From Zanthoxylum bungeanum (taxonomy: Eukaryota > Streptophyta > Magnoliopsida > Sapindales > Rutaceae), in assembly GCA_019454045.1 (NCBI GenBank), contig SKCR01021131.1, forward strand, positions 1 through 64,000: 64,000 bases of DNA. Direction: 5' to 3'. This document shows, piece by piece, positions 1-12,509 of the stretch. The notes under the pieces are model-generated. The model was not told the origin of the DNA and did not search any database. It saw nothing but the letters and a program-made list of their open reading frames with translations. The translations under genes were made by a program, and so were the position numbers. How positions within the stretch are numbered: the stretch's first letter is position 1; each line of letters opens with the position of its first letter.

Positions 1-569
1 ATCCAAATGTCAAGTCCATTTTTCTAGATATGCATCTAAAGTATTATTTCACCTACATAAGAGATAAAAGTCACAATAAAAATATATAAAACGTAAATTT
101 AATTATTATACTAAATTAAGGGGATTAATGAAACTATAAATGTAAAATGATTGATTTTTCTTTTAATAAATATGTATTTTTTAGTGTTCATCAATATGCA
201 TAAAATAATTATATATGTAAAATATAAATTTCTAAACCATTCATGATTATCTCCTTACCTAAAATATCTAATTTTTGACACTCTTGTCTACTAGTTTTTT
301 TCTTCTTTTTACCACTATTGACTTGAAGGTTTGATCCTCTAAAACTTGTCAACACAACTTTCTTCAGTCAGAAACTAAGTCACTAACAGAAACTAGTCAC
401 TAACAGAAGTATTGACAAAAGAAACAGTTGCTTGCCTAAGACGCAACATACGTACTTCAATCCTTATAAGTTAAAGGCACGCAATTCAACCAAATAAACT
501 GCATCTTATCTGAGTCATGATAAAAGAAAATGAGGTATGAGGTTCTTCTCATCTATCCCCGTTTAGTGA
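1..569. other. Intergenic, no gene seen
   Basis: AT-rich sequence with no ORF, RNA gene or transposon terminus that I can recognise on either strand. Confidence 0.5.
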
Positions 570-637
570 AGCGTTAACGCTAACGTTAGTGTTTTAATGT
601 TCTACCAAATGAGTAAGTTAACGTTAGCGTTAACGCT
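570..637. repeat. Perfect 19-bp inverted repeat (hairpin)
   Basis: The arm AGCGTTAACGCTAACGTTA at 570-588 is repeated exactly as its reverse complement at 619-637, with a 30-bp loop. Each arm is itself partly palindromic (GCGTTAACGC, TAACGTTA). It may be the core of a short foldback element or MITE; I could not find outer termini or a target-site duplication. Confidence 0.7.
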
Positions 638-1410
638 CATAAAATCATAATCTCATAACATGAGATTATTTTTTGATGCTAACTTATATTATGGCGTTGT
701 TATATAACTTATAAACTAGTTTATATTCTCCGATAATATTCTCTACCAAACGCATCCTATATGTTGCTGCTTTTATCATCCCTCTCGTGTATCCAACAAT
801 GGAGAACGGGTGCACAGTCAGTTTGCACACCCAAAATTCATCCACAGAGAAACTCAAACTCTAATTCTAGCTCCACACTTTCCGTTTATAATATGCAAAT
901 CAGTCGAAGAGATTCTTATTCGGTTTTTTTTTTCCTGCTATTTTAATAAAATTATGTGGCTATATATATACTCCAATCATTTCCCCACCTAGTAGAAAAA
1001 GTCTTTTGTTTGATTTGTTCTATTTTGCAGCTTCGAAATTGTTTTTGCAAGTTATATGTTACTCCGAAGCTAAGACTGAGTTCTTCTCCATTTATCTTTA
1101 TAGCTTTCCAAGATCAAGTTGCAAAGTGCAAAATGGGAAATAATTTCTTTCAATGCTTGTATTTGAACAAGTAACCAAACAAAGATAGTTCTCCACTTAA
1201 ATTTCAAATTGTCACAAAGCAATGAAATTGCCTCAAATTGAATTGCTTATTTGTTCCAACCATCCATTCAAGATCCAAAAGCTTGCAAATGGATAACAAT
1301 GAAAGCGTACTGAGAGTATGGAAACAAACGTACAGCCAGTTGAGAAAAACAGTGACTAATTCTGTCTCGGGAACTTGCTTGTCTTCTTTTTCAATGGTAG
1401 CATTGAGAAA
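638..1410. other. Intergenic, probable 3' flank of the minus-strand gene
   Basis: Only short open frames of no recognisable similarity occur here. The part next to 1411 would contain the 3' UTR of the minus-strand OEP16-type gene. Nothing else can be supported. Confidence 0.4.
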
Positions 1411-3008
1411 TTATTGATCAACGGTATATCTTTTCTTGGTGGTGTAAGGGTAATATTCCTTGCCATTGTCTATTCTTGTAGTCTGACCTCCAGCATCGAT
1501 GAGAGCAGAAGTAACCGCCAGTGCTGCGCCAGCAGAAATAGCTGATGAAATGCACCTTCCTGCAACATGGAGAGCACATCAACCGATTTAATATGTTTGC
1601 TGATGAAAGAGTGGACAAGATTGAAGTTTTAAAAAATATACTAAAGATTGAAATCATTGATCAATCATGTGCCAGGGAAGTGTAAAGATCATGTGCAATC
1701 TTTATAATCTATAAAACTCTATAAATCAATTTTTCCACGAACTATACTATTAAATCATACGCATTAAACAAGAGCATCTCCCAGTTCGGCCGCGGTTCAA
1801 ATATCAGCATGAAATTAATTCGATTTATCCACCTTCAATGGACATATGCTTTTAAAAAATGAGGGATTTTTTCAAACTTTAACATTTTTTTTTGGGTGGA
1901 TGATAATTTCCCTATTTTCATTCAGACATCTATCAGATTCAAAATTTGAGCAGATACTGAAATAAAACTGAGAACAAGGTACCAAACTAATGCAAGGAAT
2001 AATACATTGTTAGGCAAAGGGGAAAAAAGGAACAGGAAAGAAAGCATAGTGTTAGATTGATGCTCTAAAGCAAAAGATGCAAATCATTTAGTTATAGCAC
2101 AAAATGGTTACAAGTCATATAGCCAGTTGCAGGGTATATTCACCATTATTTTGGAACCAATACCTAATAAAAGTTGTTGTTCAATGAGATTAACAATAAT
2201 TTAGCATTCCAGGTCCTGGCCCCAAACATTGGCATTTTCAAGACAATCTAAGAAATATAATGAATTAAATTCATAGATTTCAAATGAATGACATAATATC
2301 TGGCATTACTCACCAAAAAACAATGAAAAAAAAACGAACAAACAAACAACCACAAAACAAAGATAAAAGAAAATGCAATTAAATTTATGCAACAATAACA
2401 GCTAGTTACCTGGTAAAAAGTACACGATGTGTTGTAGTTATGTAAAGTTCTAAAGACAATAACAAGTTCTCAAGATTTGAGGAGAGAAATTTACTTCCCA
2501 AGGTAAAGAGACCAAATCATCCAAAAGCATAAATCAATGCAAGCCATAAATGTAGGAGATAAAACACTAGGTTAATTACATTTCTCATCAAGCTACAGCA
2601 AATAAAATCCATTAATTTTTGACAGTAAGAATCAAAACAAAAATAAAAAGCTAAACATATAAAGAAAGAATTCTCACCTTTGTAGCCAAGGATGGATGCC
2701 CCAGCAACAAAACCACCAACTGCTCCATTGACAAAGTCTCTCTTCATCCTGTAATGCTGCACTAACTGCTCAACCCCAATGTAAACTCCCCCAATTGCAG
2801 CAAAGGTCATCCCATAATTACCCATCATCTTCAGTGTCCTTATCAGCCCTGGGAGTGCAACTCTTCTCTCCACACGAGGGACGTCTTGCCAAGTAGCAAC
2901 AACAGTACCGAATATAGTTCCAGCAACTAAACCAGTTGTTGCCCCCTTAATCGACTTCATAATTGGCGTATCCTCATCCTCCAAATACCTAAGCTCTGCC
3001 GGGTCCAT
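1411..3008 (-). CDS. OEP16-3: Outer envelope pore protein 16-3 / complex I B14.7-like (Tim17/22/23 family)
   Basis: Two coding exons are seen: 3008-2678 (331 nt, starting with ATG in an AGCAATG context) and 1559-1411 (149 nt, ending in TAA). The intron has donor AAAG|GTGAGA and acceptor TTGCAG|GAAGG and splits a glycine codon. The joined product is 159 residues, which is the length I recall for Arabidopsis OEP16-3. Four glycine/alanine-rich hydrophobic segments lie near residues 24-40, 65-82, 91-109 and 114-130, as in the PRAT (Tim17/Tim22/Tim23) family. The N-terminal motif LRYLEDEDTPIMKSIKGAT and the C-terminal EYYPYTTKKRY tail are characteristic. In plants this protein is reported as an amino-acid-permeable channel in plastid envelopes and as the B14.7 subunit of mitochondrial complex I. 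A 5' UTR intron is possible, with a CAG|GTGTTT donor near 3450 and an acceptor near 3033. Nothing looks broken, so this is probably a working gene. Confidence 0.9.
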
Positions 3009-4566
3009 TGCTTTCTTCTAAGTGGGTACTAATCAAATTTGCAAACAGATCAACCAGCCATCAGATCACATTCAAACTAAATTAGAGCATTACATTTCCC
3101 AAAAAAATTATTATTTATTAAAACAATGAAAAGAACTTAACCACATTGTAACATAGCTTAGTTCAACACATTTATCAAATCAAATGCACCACTAGCAATA
3201 TGCCAAGTAAATTAGCACCTAAAATCAAAGCATAATTTAATCTTTGGTGATAAAATCAAAACAATGAATTAGTTCAACATTGATAAGATAAATTCCAAGT
3301 AGTTGAAGAAGAAGATCAACCATTACCAAACCCTACAAATGTTTCCAAATAAAAAACTAATTTCAATTCGGAATTTGAAAAAACAATGGATTTTTTTCAA
3401 CGAATTATTAAATTAGTAAAAAGATATAAGACGAAGAAAAGAGAAACACCTGAATAGGATGGAATTGGGAGAAGGCGAGTTTCAGCTCGAGCGCAAGAGC
3501 TAAGAGACGTGATTTTATTAAGGGAAATTATCAACGCAGCACTTCTGGTTTAGGGAAAGTAATATAACCACCAAGAATTTTTTATAATGAGTTAATGACA
3601 TTGGATCACTGATTTATGTTTCATATCAATAAATCACTTCTTTATTAATGGTGTTAAGCGAATGATGATATATGAAGAGTATTTTTATTAAATCACTATA
3701 TTATATTGAGTCCTTGATATAAAATAAAAAGATTAGGAGGTGTAATGATATTGTCAGAATTTTTTTGATGGTGCAGAGATAATCTTTAAAAATAAATAAT
3801 TAAATAATTAAAATAACAATAATAATAATAATCATATGATGATTACAACGACGAAGACTTATGATCAAACGAATCTTTCACAATGTCAAAATATATGTAA
3901 TATGATTTAGTATCAACAAAATAGCGAAATCATAAAACATAATTTCTCCATAAAATATTCACCGAGGAAATTAGTTTCCATTGCAAAATAATAGGTAAAA
4001 TTGTTAATAATAAATAAACACAGCCAAAAGATAATGACTAGATGGATCTTAATAGACACACGCGTACACTTCTCAACTTTCTCACCAGTCACCATACTGA
4101 CGCACGCCTAGATCCCCTACCATACACACACTGAGGCACTTACCTCTCTCACCAGATGCATGTTTGTCACAACTCTCTCGCTCCACCAACAACGGTGATG
4201 AATACCTATAATATATATTTTTCAAGTGTATTTACCATTGATTTTTCTCCTAAATTATGTTCTTAAATGTGTTAAATGTACTGATATTTATTGTTTTATT
4301 GTTTATGATGCATTATATAAAGAATTGAACAAAAATAAGTGAAATCCCAAAATTCTCGATTTGCACCAGTGACTTCATAATTTACACAACTTTTAGTATT
4401 TTGACCATAACTTTCTCATACGATGTCCAAATGAGGTGATTCATGTTGAGTTGGAAAAAAAAACTCAATTATCTACAACTTTATAGTTACATTAAAGACT
4501 GAATCGAACTATGTCTTAGTCAAAATTGAGTTTGAAGTTGAAGGTGATGTAATGTGTTGATATTGA
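3009..4566. other. 5' UTR/promoter of the OEP16-type gene, then AT-rich intergenic DNA
   Basis: The first ~500 bp should hold the leader and perhaps a leader intron of the minus-strand gene, whose transcript probably starts near 3450-3550. The rest is AT-rich. No convincing ORF, RNA gene or transposon end was found. Confidence 0.4.
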
Positions 4567-4899
4567 GCAATGTTTTAAAAACCAGACCAGTGATCAAACC
4601 AATGATCCAAAAAGATTGAATGGGTCAGTGGTTCGACTGGTTGAACCGTTCTGAAAAGCCGGTAGAATCAGCATACGTTATAAATAATTTTATTAAATTA
4701 AAAATTATAAAAAAAATATTAAATTTTAGTTTTTGGTTTTTAAAATTAAAAAAATTGACCTGGTCCAATCCGGTTTACCGATTTTTTCCGAGTTTGATCG
4801 GTTTTTTTGCTACCTAATTTTTATCACTTAACTAGACCGGAGTCACCGTCGGTTCTTAGTTCGACCGGTCGAACCAGCTGGTCTGGTTTCAAAACATTG
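4567..4899. mobile_element. MITE-like element with terminal inverted repeats
   Basis: The left end CAATGTTTTAAAAACCAGAC and the reverse complement of the right end, CAATGTTTTGAAACCAGACC, match with one substitution and one indel. The interior is rich in GGTTCGACCGGTCGAACC-like palindromes. Short DNA elements with AACCGGACC-type ends are common in plants. No transposase is encoded, and the exact ends and target duplication are uncertain. Confidence 0.6.
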
Positions 4900-5462
4900 A
4901 TATTGATTAAGTCAATGTCGAGACATTCAAAATCAGAGAGCAAAACTAACTCAATGTTGTGATATCCAGTAACCCAATATCGCAACATCATCCAATATCC
5001 CGTCATTGAGACCTCAGTGTCACAACATCATCCAATATCGCGACATCAATGGGTAAAACTCTAAAACTGAATAGTAAATTTGGTTTTTATGATATCTATA
5101 TAAGGGGAACGTCTATGGTTACTTTGTATACATTTTTTGGGAGGAAAATAAGCCTCTTATGAGGCAAAAATTCTCTCTAAACACTAACTATTCAAGAACA
5201 ACCAAGAATAAAAATAAAAAAGAGAACATTGAAAAACTTAGAGTTTGAAGATTGACAGCATTTATAATTTATTTTCTTTATCAATTCTTTGTTATTTTTT
5301 ATATTGAATATCATGATGATTTTGTTTATCTTCTTAATCATGAACCAAATATGTTTCTATGATTATAATGAAGCTCAATATGAACTTTTGTTAATTGAAT
5401 TTCTTTTATAATTGATTTGTGACATTTTATGTGGATTGTTTATCATTCTCTTTACTTAATGT
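4900..5462. other. Repeat-derived spacer with TATA-like site
   Basis: A short direct repeat occurs at about 4960-5040 (AATATCGCAACATCATCC and variants). CTATATAAGGGG near 5097 resembles a plant TATA box, so this may be debris of an old LTR. No coding capacity was seen. Confidence 0.3.
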
Positions 5463-5934
5463 TGTTGGGGCAAATGTGGAACCCATAGGGTCAGATCGGT
5501 GCCCCGCGCAGCGGAAGTGGATATAATCCGCGAATATCTAGTATTGGTGTATTTTTAAAATTAATAAAATACAATATTCTATTTTTCAAGTGTTTAGGGA
5601 AAAATATTATTCCAGTTTTCCCGAGAGGGAAGCGTTGCAGCGCCAAAACTGGCTCTGCAACGCTGCCCAGCAGCATTATTGCTGCATGCAGTCAACGCTG
5701 CAAGCGCACTAGGTGCGCACGAGTATGAATTGGTCTGAATTTTCCGATTTTTATCTCGATTAAATTTTTTTCGGATCCAGATTTATTTTGGGGTTTTCCC
5801 TAAACACTTGAAAAATAAAATATTATATTTTATTAATTTTGAAAATACATCAATGCTAGATATCCACGGGTTAGACTCAATTCCGTTGCGTGGGGCACCG
5901 ATCTGACCCTAGGGGTTCCACATTTGCCCCAACA
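5463..5934 (+). repeat. Copia-like LTR (472 bp) with ~140-bp foldback arms
   Basis: The segment starts TGTTGGGGCAAATGTGG and ends with the reverse complement, CCACATTTGCCCCAACA. The inverted match extends about 140 bp inward from each side, so it could fold into a long hairpin. Three bases after the end is TGGTATCA, the usual Copia primer-site start, which favours an LTR over a simple MITE. A Copia-gag-like remnant follows at 6433. Related sequence in the opposite orientation lies at 39446-39611 and 47539-47820. The inverted structure is unusual for an LTR and may come from two LTR ends joined head to head. Confidence 0.6.
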
Positions 5935-5937
5935 GAA

Positions 5938-5945
5938 TGGTATCA
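5938..5945 (+). other. Primer binding site remnant (initiator tRNA-Met type)
   Basis: TGGTATCA lies 3 nt after the LTR end. This matches the first eight bases of the tRNA-Met-complementary primer site typical of plant Copia elements; the following bases have diverged. Confidence 0.55.
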
Positions 5946-6432
5946 ATAACAAGGCTTAACCACACAACACATGTTTTTTGAATCTATGCCATAGTAATTT
6001 TAATTTAATTATGCATAAATCATATTGGATATGTATTGCATGTTTTAAATTAAAATTTTGACCTGATTAAATTAATGACTTAATTGTCATAAATCTCCTG
6101 TGATTAGGTGATTAATTTATTTAAATAATAAGGTATTAATAATGTTGGAGCATTATTGGATGGACCGTCTTGTCAATATGAAGATGAATGAGTTTTCACT
6201 ACTTATATTCAAGACCGTCATTATTGTGAGGGTATAAGTGCTCAGAACTTAGGTCGCTTCGGTAAAATGTTAGATGTAGCGTGATGAGTTAACGCAGTCA
6301 CCCAATACCATCATTATTGTGAGGGTGTACATACGAAGCTCATTGGTGCACATTGACAAGTATACACATGTAATACGTATTAGTCCAATACCGTCGATAT
6401 TGTGAGGAGTCTTAAACTACTTAGAGTATGAG

Positions 6433-6705
6433 ATGAACATCCACCTTGACTTGGAATCAGAAAGATTGAGGTATGCTACGCTCAATCCAATGTCTGTCGA
6501 ATTTATTTCTAATTTGCTTAGATTGTACGTAGATGTACCAAATGCTTGGAGCATTACAAGAGCATTCAAGGAGTTGTTCAAAGCAAATCAAGAAATTGAG
6601 ATATTTCGGAGGTCTAAAGAATTTTTCCATGCTACGCTCAAGGATAAAGGAGTGGTTAGCATTCATGTTTGGAACATGATTGACCAGATCCGATATATGG
6701 AATGA
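6433..6705 (+). pseudogene. Copia gag remnant (UBN2-like fragment)
   Basis: A 90-codon open frame shows the plant Copia gag layout: a loop like RYATLNPMS near residues 13-21, an alpha-helical AWSITRAFKELF stretch, then EIFRRSKEFFHATLKDKG and a terminal WNMIDQIRYME. This resembles the family pattern of a conserved K-F-x-A/T-x-L-x-x-G block followed by 'KMI..I..LE'. It is far shorter than a complete gag and has no zinc knuckle or polymerase behind it. The element is cut at 6729 by the LTR of Gypsy element A. Confidence 0.6.
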
Positions 6706-6729
6706 CAGAACATTTAGATAGATGATTGG

Positions 6730-8522
6730 TGATAAGCGGAAAATATATCAATATTTACCGCCCCTTTTACTTAATATTTTGTATAGTTTCTCGAGTTTTG
6801 TGAATATTTTGATGTGTTTTGTGTTATTTTGTAGATAAATAAAATTTCAGGACATAATGGAATCAAATAAAGGCTAAAACAACGAAAAATGGCAAAATTG
6901 GAATTTCACATCGTGACGCGCATATCTTCTGCATCGCAACGCGCCGAGGTTACTATTCTGCTGACACTCATCATCGCCATGTCAGCACATGCGTCATCAT
7001 TACGTCAGCATCATGTTAGCACAATAATTCACTCTGTCGACACGCGCCATCCCTTACGTCAGCATGACATTAGCGTCACGATGTGCAAGCCTTCACGTGT
7101 CGCGACATCGAGCCAATAATTTTGCCTTTCCACGTGTCATCATCTCGTCAAAGCCGCGTACACGTGACAAATGCGTCACGACGCGTAAGCTTCACGCATC
7201 GCGATGCGCAGGGCTAAAATTCACCTATAAATTGAGGCCGAATTCATTTAAAATTTCCGTACTTTCTTCTGGGATTTCCTTAAGAATACTAAGAAGATAT
7301 TATCTTGTTTGTTTATTTACAACTTTCTTGTATTTAATTTTTATTTTAAGCAATAGATCTTTCTTTATTTTACTTTAAAGTATAAGTAGGTAACTTCTTT
7401 CTGCTGGGGTGAAAGGTAAAACTTTTAGTATTATAATTTAGATTAATCTCTTTTAGTTATAATATATAAACTATCTTAAAACCTGACTTAATGAGATACC
7501 ACCTTTATGTTCGGTTGGACTTAATTAAATTGATTTTAACCTGATTTAATTAGATACCGCCTTTATGGTCGGTTGGAATTAATCAAAAATCTGACTTAAT
7601 CAGGATACCGCGTATTTGGTCGGTTGGTAGTGTCATGCAAATTTAAATATTATAATAAGAAATATTTCTAAATTAGAAGTAATAAAAGTGGATCCTCTAA
7701 CCCCAGCATTTTATTTCATTGTTTTATTTTACCTTTTAATATTCAAGTTTATTTTATGTCATTTTCTTTATTTAAGTTTTTAATAATCCTAGATATGTGT
7801 TGTAACTAAATACCGTATCTAGGGTTGTGATGAATTCCAATATCACTGGTTTATAAGTTGGTTATTTTGTGTCTTGGGTAATATATTGGTTTATTTATTG
7901 AGTCTTAGTCTTAATGCTTCTTGTTAACTGGCCATTAATAAGATTGATTTGATAAACTTAAAATGAACTTGGAAAATAGATTTTAGGTTTCAGCCTTAGA
8001 CTCAATAGCTCACGATCTCACTTTAGGGTAAATGTCCTTATGGTAGATTTCCTTACATGATATGAATATACATTTCGAGCGGGGATAGCCATAATTGGAA
8101 CTTAAACTTAATGAATTCGGAGTTTCTTAATTAACATAGGAATATAGTTAATTGGGTTACTTTAGGTGTTTGCATCTGACCATCGGAAGAGGCTTTTGCA
8201 TAACTTCGTGTTCCAGGTTAATAAACCAATATATTGCACAAACATGAGATAATCACTTCATCTTTTAAATATATTGGAAGGATTCACAACCCTAGATAGC
8301 TTTATAATATTGATTTTTTTCCTTTAATTTACTTTCGCACTGTTTTAATTACTTGTCTTTAGTAAACATCACCAATCAAACAACAATCAAATCAATTAGA
8401 TACTCGTAGACATTTAGCTTTATAAATTTATAGCATAGGTATTAAGTCCTCGTGGGATGGATAAATTTATACTACTTGAGCGATATGTGCGCTTGCGTTA
8501 CGTGTGTGTTTACCACCGGTCA
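6730..8522 (+). repeat. 5' LTR of Gypsy element A (1793 bp)
   Basis: The LTR starts TGATAAGCGGAAAATATATC and ends CCACCGGTCA just before the primer site. It contains copies of the family's GACC-N-CCGCC...GGTCGGTTGG motif at about 7490-7630 and shares its 3' half with the other Gypsy LTRs here. The U3 part (about 6900-7200) carries CGTGACGCG/CACGTGTC repeats. Confidence 0.85.
7225..7232 (+). promoter_or_regulatory. TATA box of element A LTR promoter
   Basis: CTATAAAT lies at the junction of the CACGTG-containing U3 and the R/U5-like half of the LTR, the same relative place as in the other LTRs of the window. Confidence 0.55.
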
Positions 8523-8528
8523 AGTTTT

Positions 8529-8546
8529 TAGCGCCGTTGCCGGGGA
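8529..8546 (+). other. Primer binding site, tRNA-Asp type (element A)
   Basis: TAGCGCCGTTGCCGGGGA matches 17 of 18 bases of the complement of the plant tRNA-Asp 3' end including CCA (TGGCGCCGTTGCCGGGGA, recalled). It sits 6 nt after the LTR. Confidence 0.8.
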
Positions 8547-8654
8547 CTTATTTGTCTTTTACTATGAATTTTGGGGTTAGATACCTTTACTTGTGTCTAA
8601 TTTTTTTTTACTTATTATTTTTATTTTCTTGTGTTTCAGGTTCTCAGACACTAC

Positions 8655-9950
8655 ATGAGAAGGACCAGAAGCTTTGAAATTCGTCCGCTTGACCCAAAAA
8701 TTGAAAGTACAATCAGACAGTTGAGAAGGGAAAGGCGAGAAGGCCAAGAAACATTGATCAACATGAACAATCAAGAACCTGAACCTTTGGAAGTTGCACC
8801 ACCTATTCCCATTCGAGACAGAACTATTTCGATGGTTGACGGCTTCATACCATGTATTGTACTTCCTCCCTTACCAGTAAATGCATGTGACATCAAAACA
8901 TGCATTCAGATGATACAACAATCAGTTCAGTTTGGGGGGGAGTGCAACTGAAGATCCTAATGCCCACATCAGTAACTTCCTGGTAGTTTGTGGCACATTC
9001 AATTACAACCGAGCAGCAGAAGAAGCAATGAGACTGCGTGTGTTCCCATATTCCTTGAAAGACATAGCTAAGGCTTGGCTATATTCACTACCAGCAGGTT
9101 CCATCACAACTTGGAACACTCTTGCCACCAAATTCCTTGCAAAATATTTCCCCCAGCCAGAACAGCAAAGCTAAGGAACGACATTACATCATTTGTGCAA
9201 CATGACTCAGAATCCGTCTGTGAAGCTTGAGAAAGGTACAAGGAATTGCTCAGAAAATGTCATCACCATGAGATTGCAAAGTGGCTACAAGTCCAAACCT
9301 TATACAATGGACTTTCTGGACTAATGAGAACCACAATAGATGTTGCTGCTGAAGGAGCTTTAATGGCAAAATGAGAAGATCAGGCTTGTGATTTAATTGA
9401 AGAAATGGAAAACAACAATTCCTTGTGGCCAACAGAAAGAAGCATGATTCAACGAATAACAGGAATCCACGAAGTATGAGGCAACACAGCATTGAATGCC
9501 AAGCTGGATCAGATTTGTAAATTCATGGAAACTCTTAGCATGCATGGTAATACTGGATCCACATGTTCACCATATGGAGGAGCACTATAGGCAGAATCTT
9601 ACAACCAATATGATGAGACGGTGAATTATGTCAGCAATTTCAATAGACAGGGAAACAATCCGTATTCCAATACCTACAACCCAGGTTGGAGGAATCGTCC
9701 CAATTTCACATGGAGCAACACTTCAGGGCAAAGGAACAATCAAACACCCAGATTTCAACAATAGAACAAAGGCCAAGAGTATGAAAAAGAACCAGGAATA
9801 ACAGAAGTGTTGGCCCAGTTGAAAAAGCAAGAAGCAAAATACGACGCTTTAGCAGCTGTGGTTCAAAATCAAGCAGCATCTTTGAAAACACTAGAGAATC
9901 AAATGAGACAACTGGCCAATGCTCAGAGTTATAGACCGTAAGGTACCCTT
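8655..9950 (+). pseudogene. gag of Gypsy element A (disrupted)
   Basis: The frame starts at ATG 8655 with an MRRTRSFEIRPLDP N-terminus also found in element C. A frameshift in a G-run at about 8934-8941 moves the gag domain to another frame. The retrotrans_gag domain is clear at 8932-9174: a FNYNRAAEEAMRLRVFPYSL block, then AWLYSLPAGSITTW and FLAKYF. Stops and frameshifts follow through about 9950. Gag would form the nucleocapsid-like particle. It is not functional as read. Confidence 0.8.
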
Positions 9951-10379
9951 CCTAGCAACACAGAGCCGAATCCAAGAAATAGAGGAAATGAGAAATTTCA
10001 AGCCATCACTTTGAAAATCGGCACAGAAATCAACAATGATGTTGGAGTCAATACATCCACTGAGGAAGTTCCAAAAGAAAGCAACAAAGCAAATCTACAG
10101 ATGGGGAAAAAGAGGCAAAAGAAAATGATCGAGAAAGATTTACTCCACCTCCACCTTTTCTACAGTATCTCCAGAAACACAAACTGGATAAACAATTTCC
10201 TCAATTCCTGGAGATCTTCAAAAAGCTACATATCAACATTCCATTTGCAGAAGTGTTGGAAAAAATGCCCAGCTATGTCAAATTCATGAAAGATATTCTG
10301 TCACGGAAAAGAAGATTGGGAGATTACGAGATAGTAGCATTGACAGAATAATGCAGCGCTATCATTCATAGGAAGCTTC

Positions 10380-10800
10380 CCCCAAAGTTGAAAGATCCTG
10401 GCAGTTTCGCCATCCCTTGCACCATAAGAGAACATTACTTCGATAAGGTTTTTTGTGATTTAGGTGCTAGTATTAACTTGATGCCTTTGTCTATTTACAA
10501 GAAACTGTAGATTGGAGAAACAAAGCCCACCTCAGTCACTCTACAACTTGCTGATAGATCACTCACATTTCCGAGAGGTGTAGTGGAAGATGTATTGGTC
10601 AAAGTCGATAAATTCATTTTCCCAGTAGATTTCATTGTCTTTGGCATGGAGGAAGACAAAGATGTACTCGTCATCCTCGGGAGACCATTCTTGGCTACAG
10701 TTTGAACCGTTATTGATGTATAAAAATGTGAACTAACCATGAGAGTGCAGGACCAAAAAGTAACATTCAATGTTTTCAAAGCCATGAAATTCCCGAATGA
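10380..10800 (+). pseudogene. Retropepsin-like protease of element A (disrupted)
   Basis: CDLGASINLMPLSIYKKL around 10455-10505 is the aspartic-protease DxGA active-site motif in the form typical of plant Gypsy elements (D-L-G-A-S-x-N-L-M-P). It is followed by the ILGRPFLAT flap/C-terminal motif near 10670-10695. In-frame stops occur, for example after KKL near 10508. Confidence 0.75.
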
Positions 10801-11118
10801 AGAAAAGGGGGAGGAATGTTTCAGACTTGATGTAATAGATAGTATCATCCAGAATATTGATGCAATGCAACTTTCTACTGACAAACTTGAAACTTGCATC
10901 ACCAACATGACTGACAGAGAACTAGATGATGAGATTCTGGAATGTATCAACTATCTTGACGGACCCTCTAGCTTCAGATTGACACCACAGGTGGAAAGTT
11001 TGGAACTACCAATAAATGAGAGAATAAGCCTTCGATTGAAGAACCACCGCAACTGGAACTAAAGCCACTTCCGAGCCATCTCAGGTACGCTTACTTAGAA
11101 AACTCTTCTGATTTACCT

Positions 11119-12509
11119 GTGATTATTTCTTCATCGCTAACATGGGTGCATGAAGATAAGTTGCTAAGAGTGCTACACGAGCACAAAAAAGCTATTGGCT
11201 GGACTATAGCAGACATTCGAGACATTAGTCCATCTTTTTGCATGCACAAAATCTTGATGAACGACGAGTACAAAGCCACAATGGAGCATCAACGGAGAAT
11301 AAATCCAATCATGAAAGAGTTCGTAAAGAAAGAAATCATTAAATGGTTGGACGTCAGCATCATATACCCCATTTCTGACAATACTTGGGTGAGTCCTATG
11401 CAATGTGTACCCAAGAAAGGAAGAATGATTGTACTTACAAATGAAAAGAACGAGTTGATTCCAACAATGAGGATAACTGGATGGAGAGTATGCATGGACT
11501 ACAGGAAGCTGAACAAAGCAACAAGGAATGATCATTCCCCGCTACCATTCAATGACCAGATGCTAGACAGATTGGCGGAACATGAATTCTACTGTTTTCT
11601 GAACGGATACTCAGGGTACAATCAGATTGCCATCGCCCCATAAGATCAGGAGAAAACCACTTTTACATGCCCGTATGGTACTTTTGATTTTCGCATGATG
11701 CCATTTGGACTCTGTAATGCTCCTGTCATATTTCAACGTTGCATGATGGCCATCTTTTTAGACACGCTGGAACAAAGTATGGAGGTTTTCATGGATGATT
11801 TTTTTGTGTTTGGAGACTCGTTCAACCACTGCTTGCAAAATCTGGAAAAAGTGTTACAAAGATGTGAAGATACCAATCTGGTACTCAACTGAGAGAAATG
11901 CCACTTCATGGTACATGAAAGAATTATCCTGGGACATCGAATCTCAAAAAAGGGAATCGAGGTAGACAAAACAAAGATAGAAACAATAGAAAAATTACCT
12001 CCACCATCATCTGTCAAAGGGATTCACAGTTTTCTCGGACATGCAGGATTTTACAAGAGATTTATCAAAGACTTCTCCAAGATTGCTAACCTCTATGCAA
12101 TCTGCTGGAGAAAGATGTGCCTTTCAACTTCACCAAAGAATGCCACCATGCTTTTGAAATCTTGAAACAGAAGCTGGTCTCTGCCTTCATCATAGTAGCA
12201 CCAGACTGGACGCTTCTATTTGAGGTGATGTGCGATGCTAGTGATTTTACTGCAGGTGCAGTTTTGGGACAACGCAAAGTAAAATTTTTTCACACCATCT
12301 ACTACGTCAGTAAAACTATGAATAAAGCACAACTCAACTACACAACAACTGAAAAGGAGTTGCTCGCAGTTGTGTTTGATTTTGATAAATTCTGCTCCTA
12401 TTTATTGGGTCCAAAAGTGGTGGTCTACACAGATCATTCAGCAATCAAATACCCGATCGCGAAGAAAGATGCCAAGCCCAGATTGATCTATTGGGTACTT
12501 CAACTGTAA
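11119..12509 (+). pseudogene. Reverse transcriptase and RNase H of element A (disrupted)
   Basis: The RT blocks are in order: WVSPMQCVPKKG, WRVCMDYRKLNKATR, the FDFRMMPFGLCNAPVIFQRC block, and the YxDD-type motif as FMDDFFVFGDS near 11790. The thumb/connection segment SFLGHAGFYKRFIKDFS follows. RNase H starts near 12200 with [10 protein letters not shown] and continues through [12 protein letters not shown] and [11 protein letters not shown]. Stops (for example 11641-11643 and 11890-11892) and a frameshift near 12100 make it non-functional. These domains copy the RNA genome to DNA and remove the RNA strand. Confidence 0.85.

Noticed and set aside
761..1174. Three overlapping small plus-strand frames
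   Set aside because: Low-complexity, no shared motif and no splice or promoter context.
8529..8546. tRNA-like sequence
   Set aside because: It is only the 18-nt complement of the tRNA-Asp 3' end beside an LTR, so a primer binding site and not a tRNA gene.
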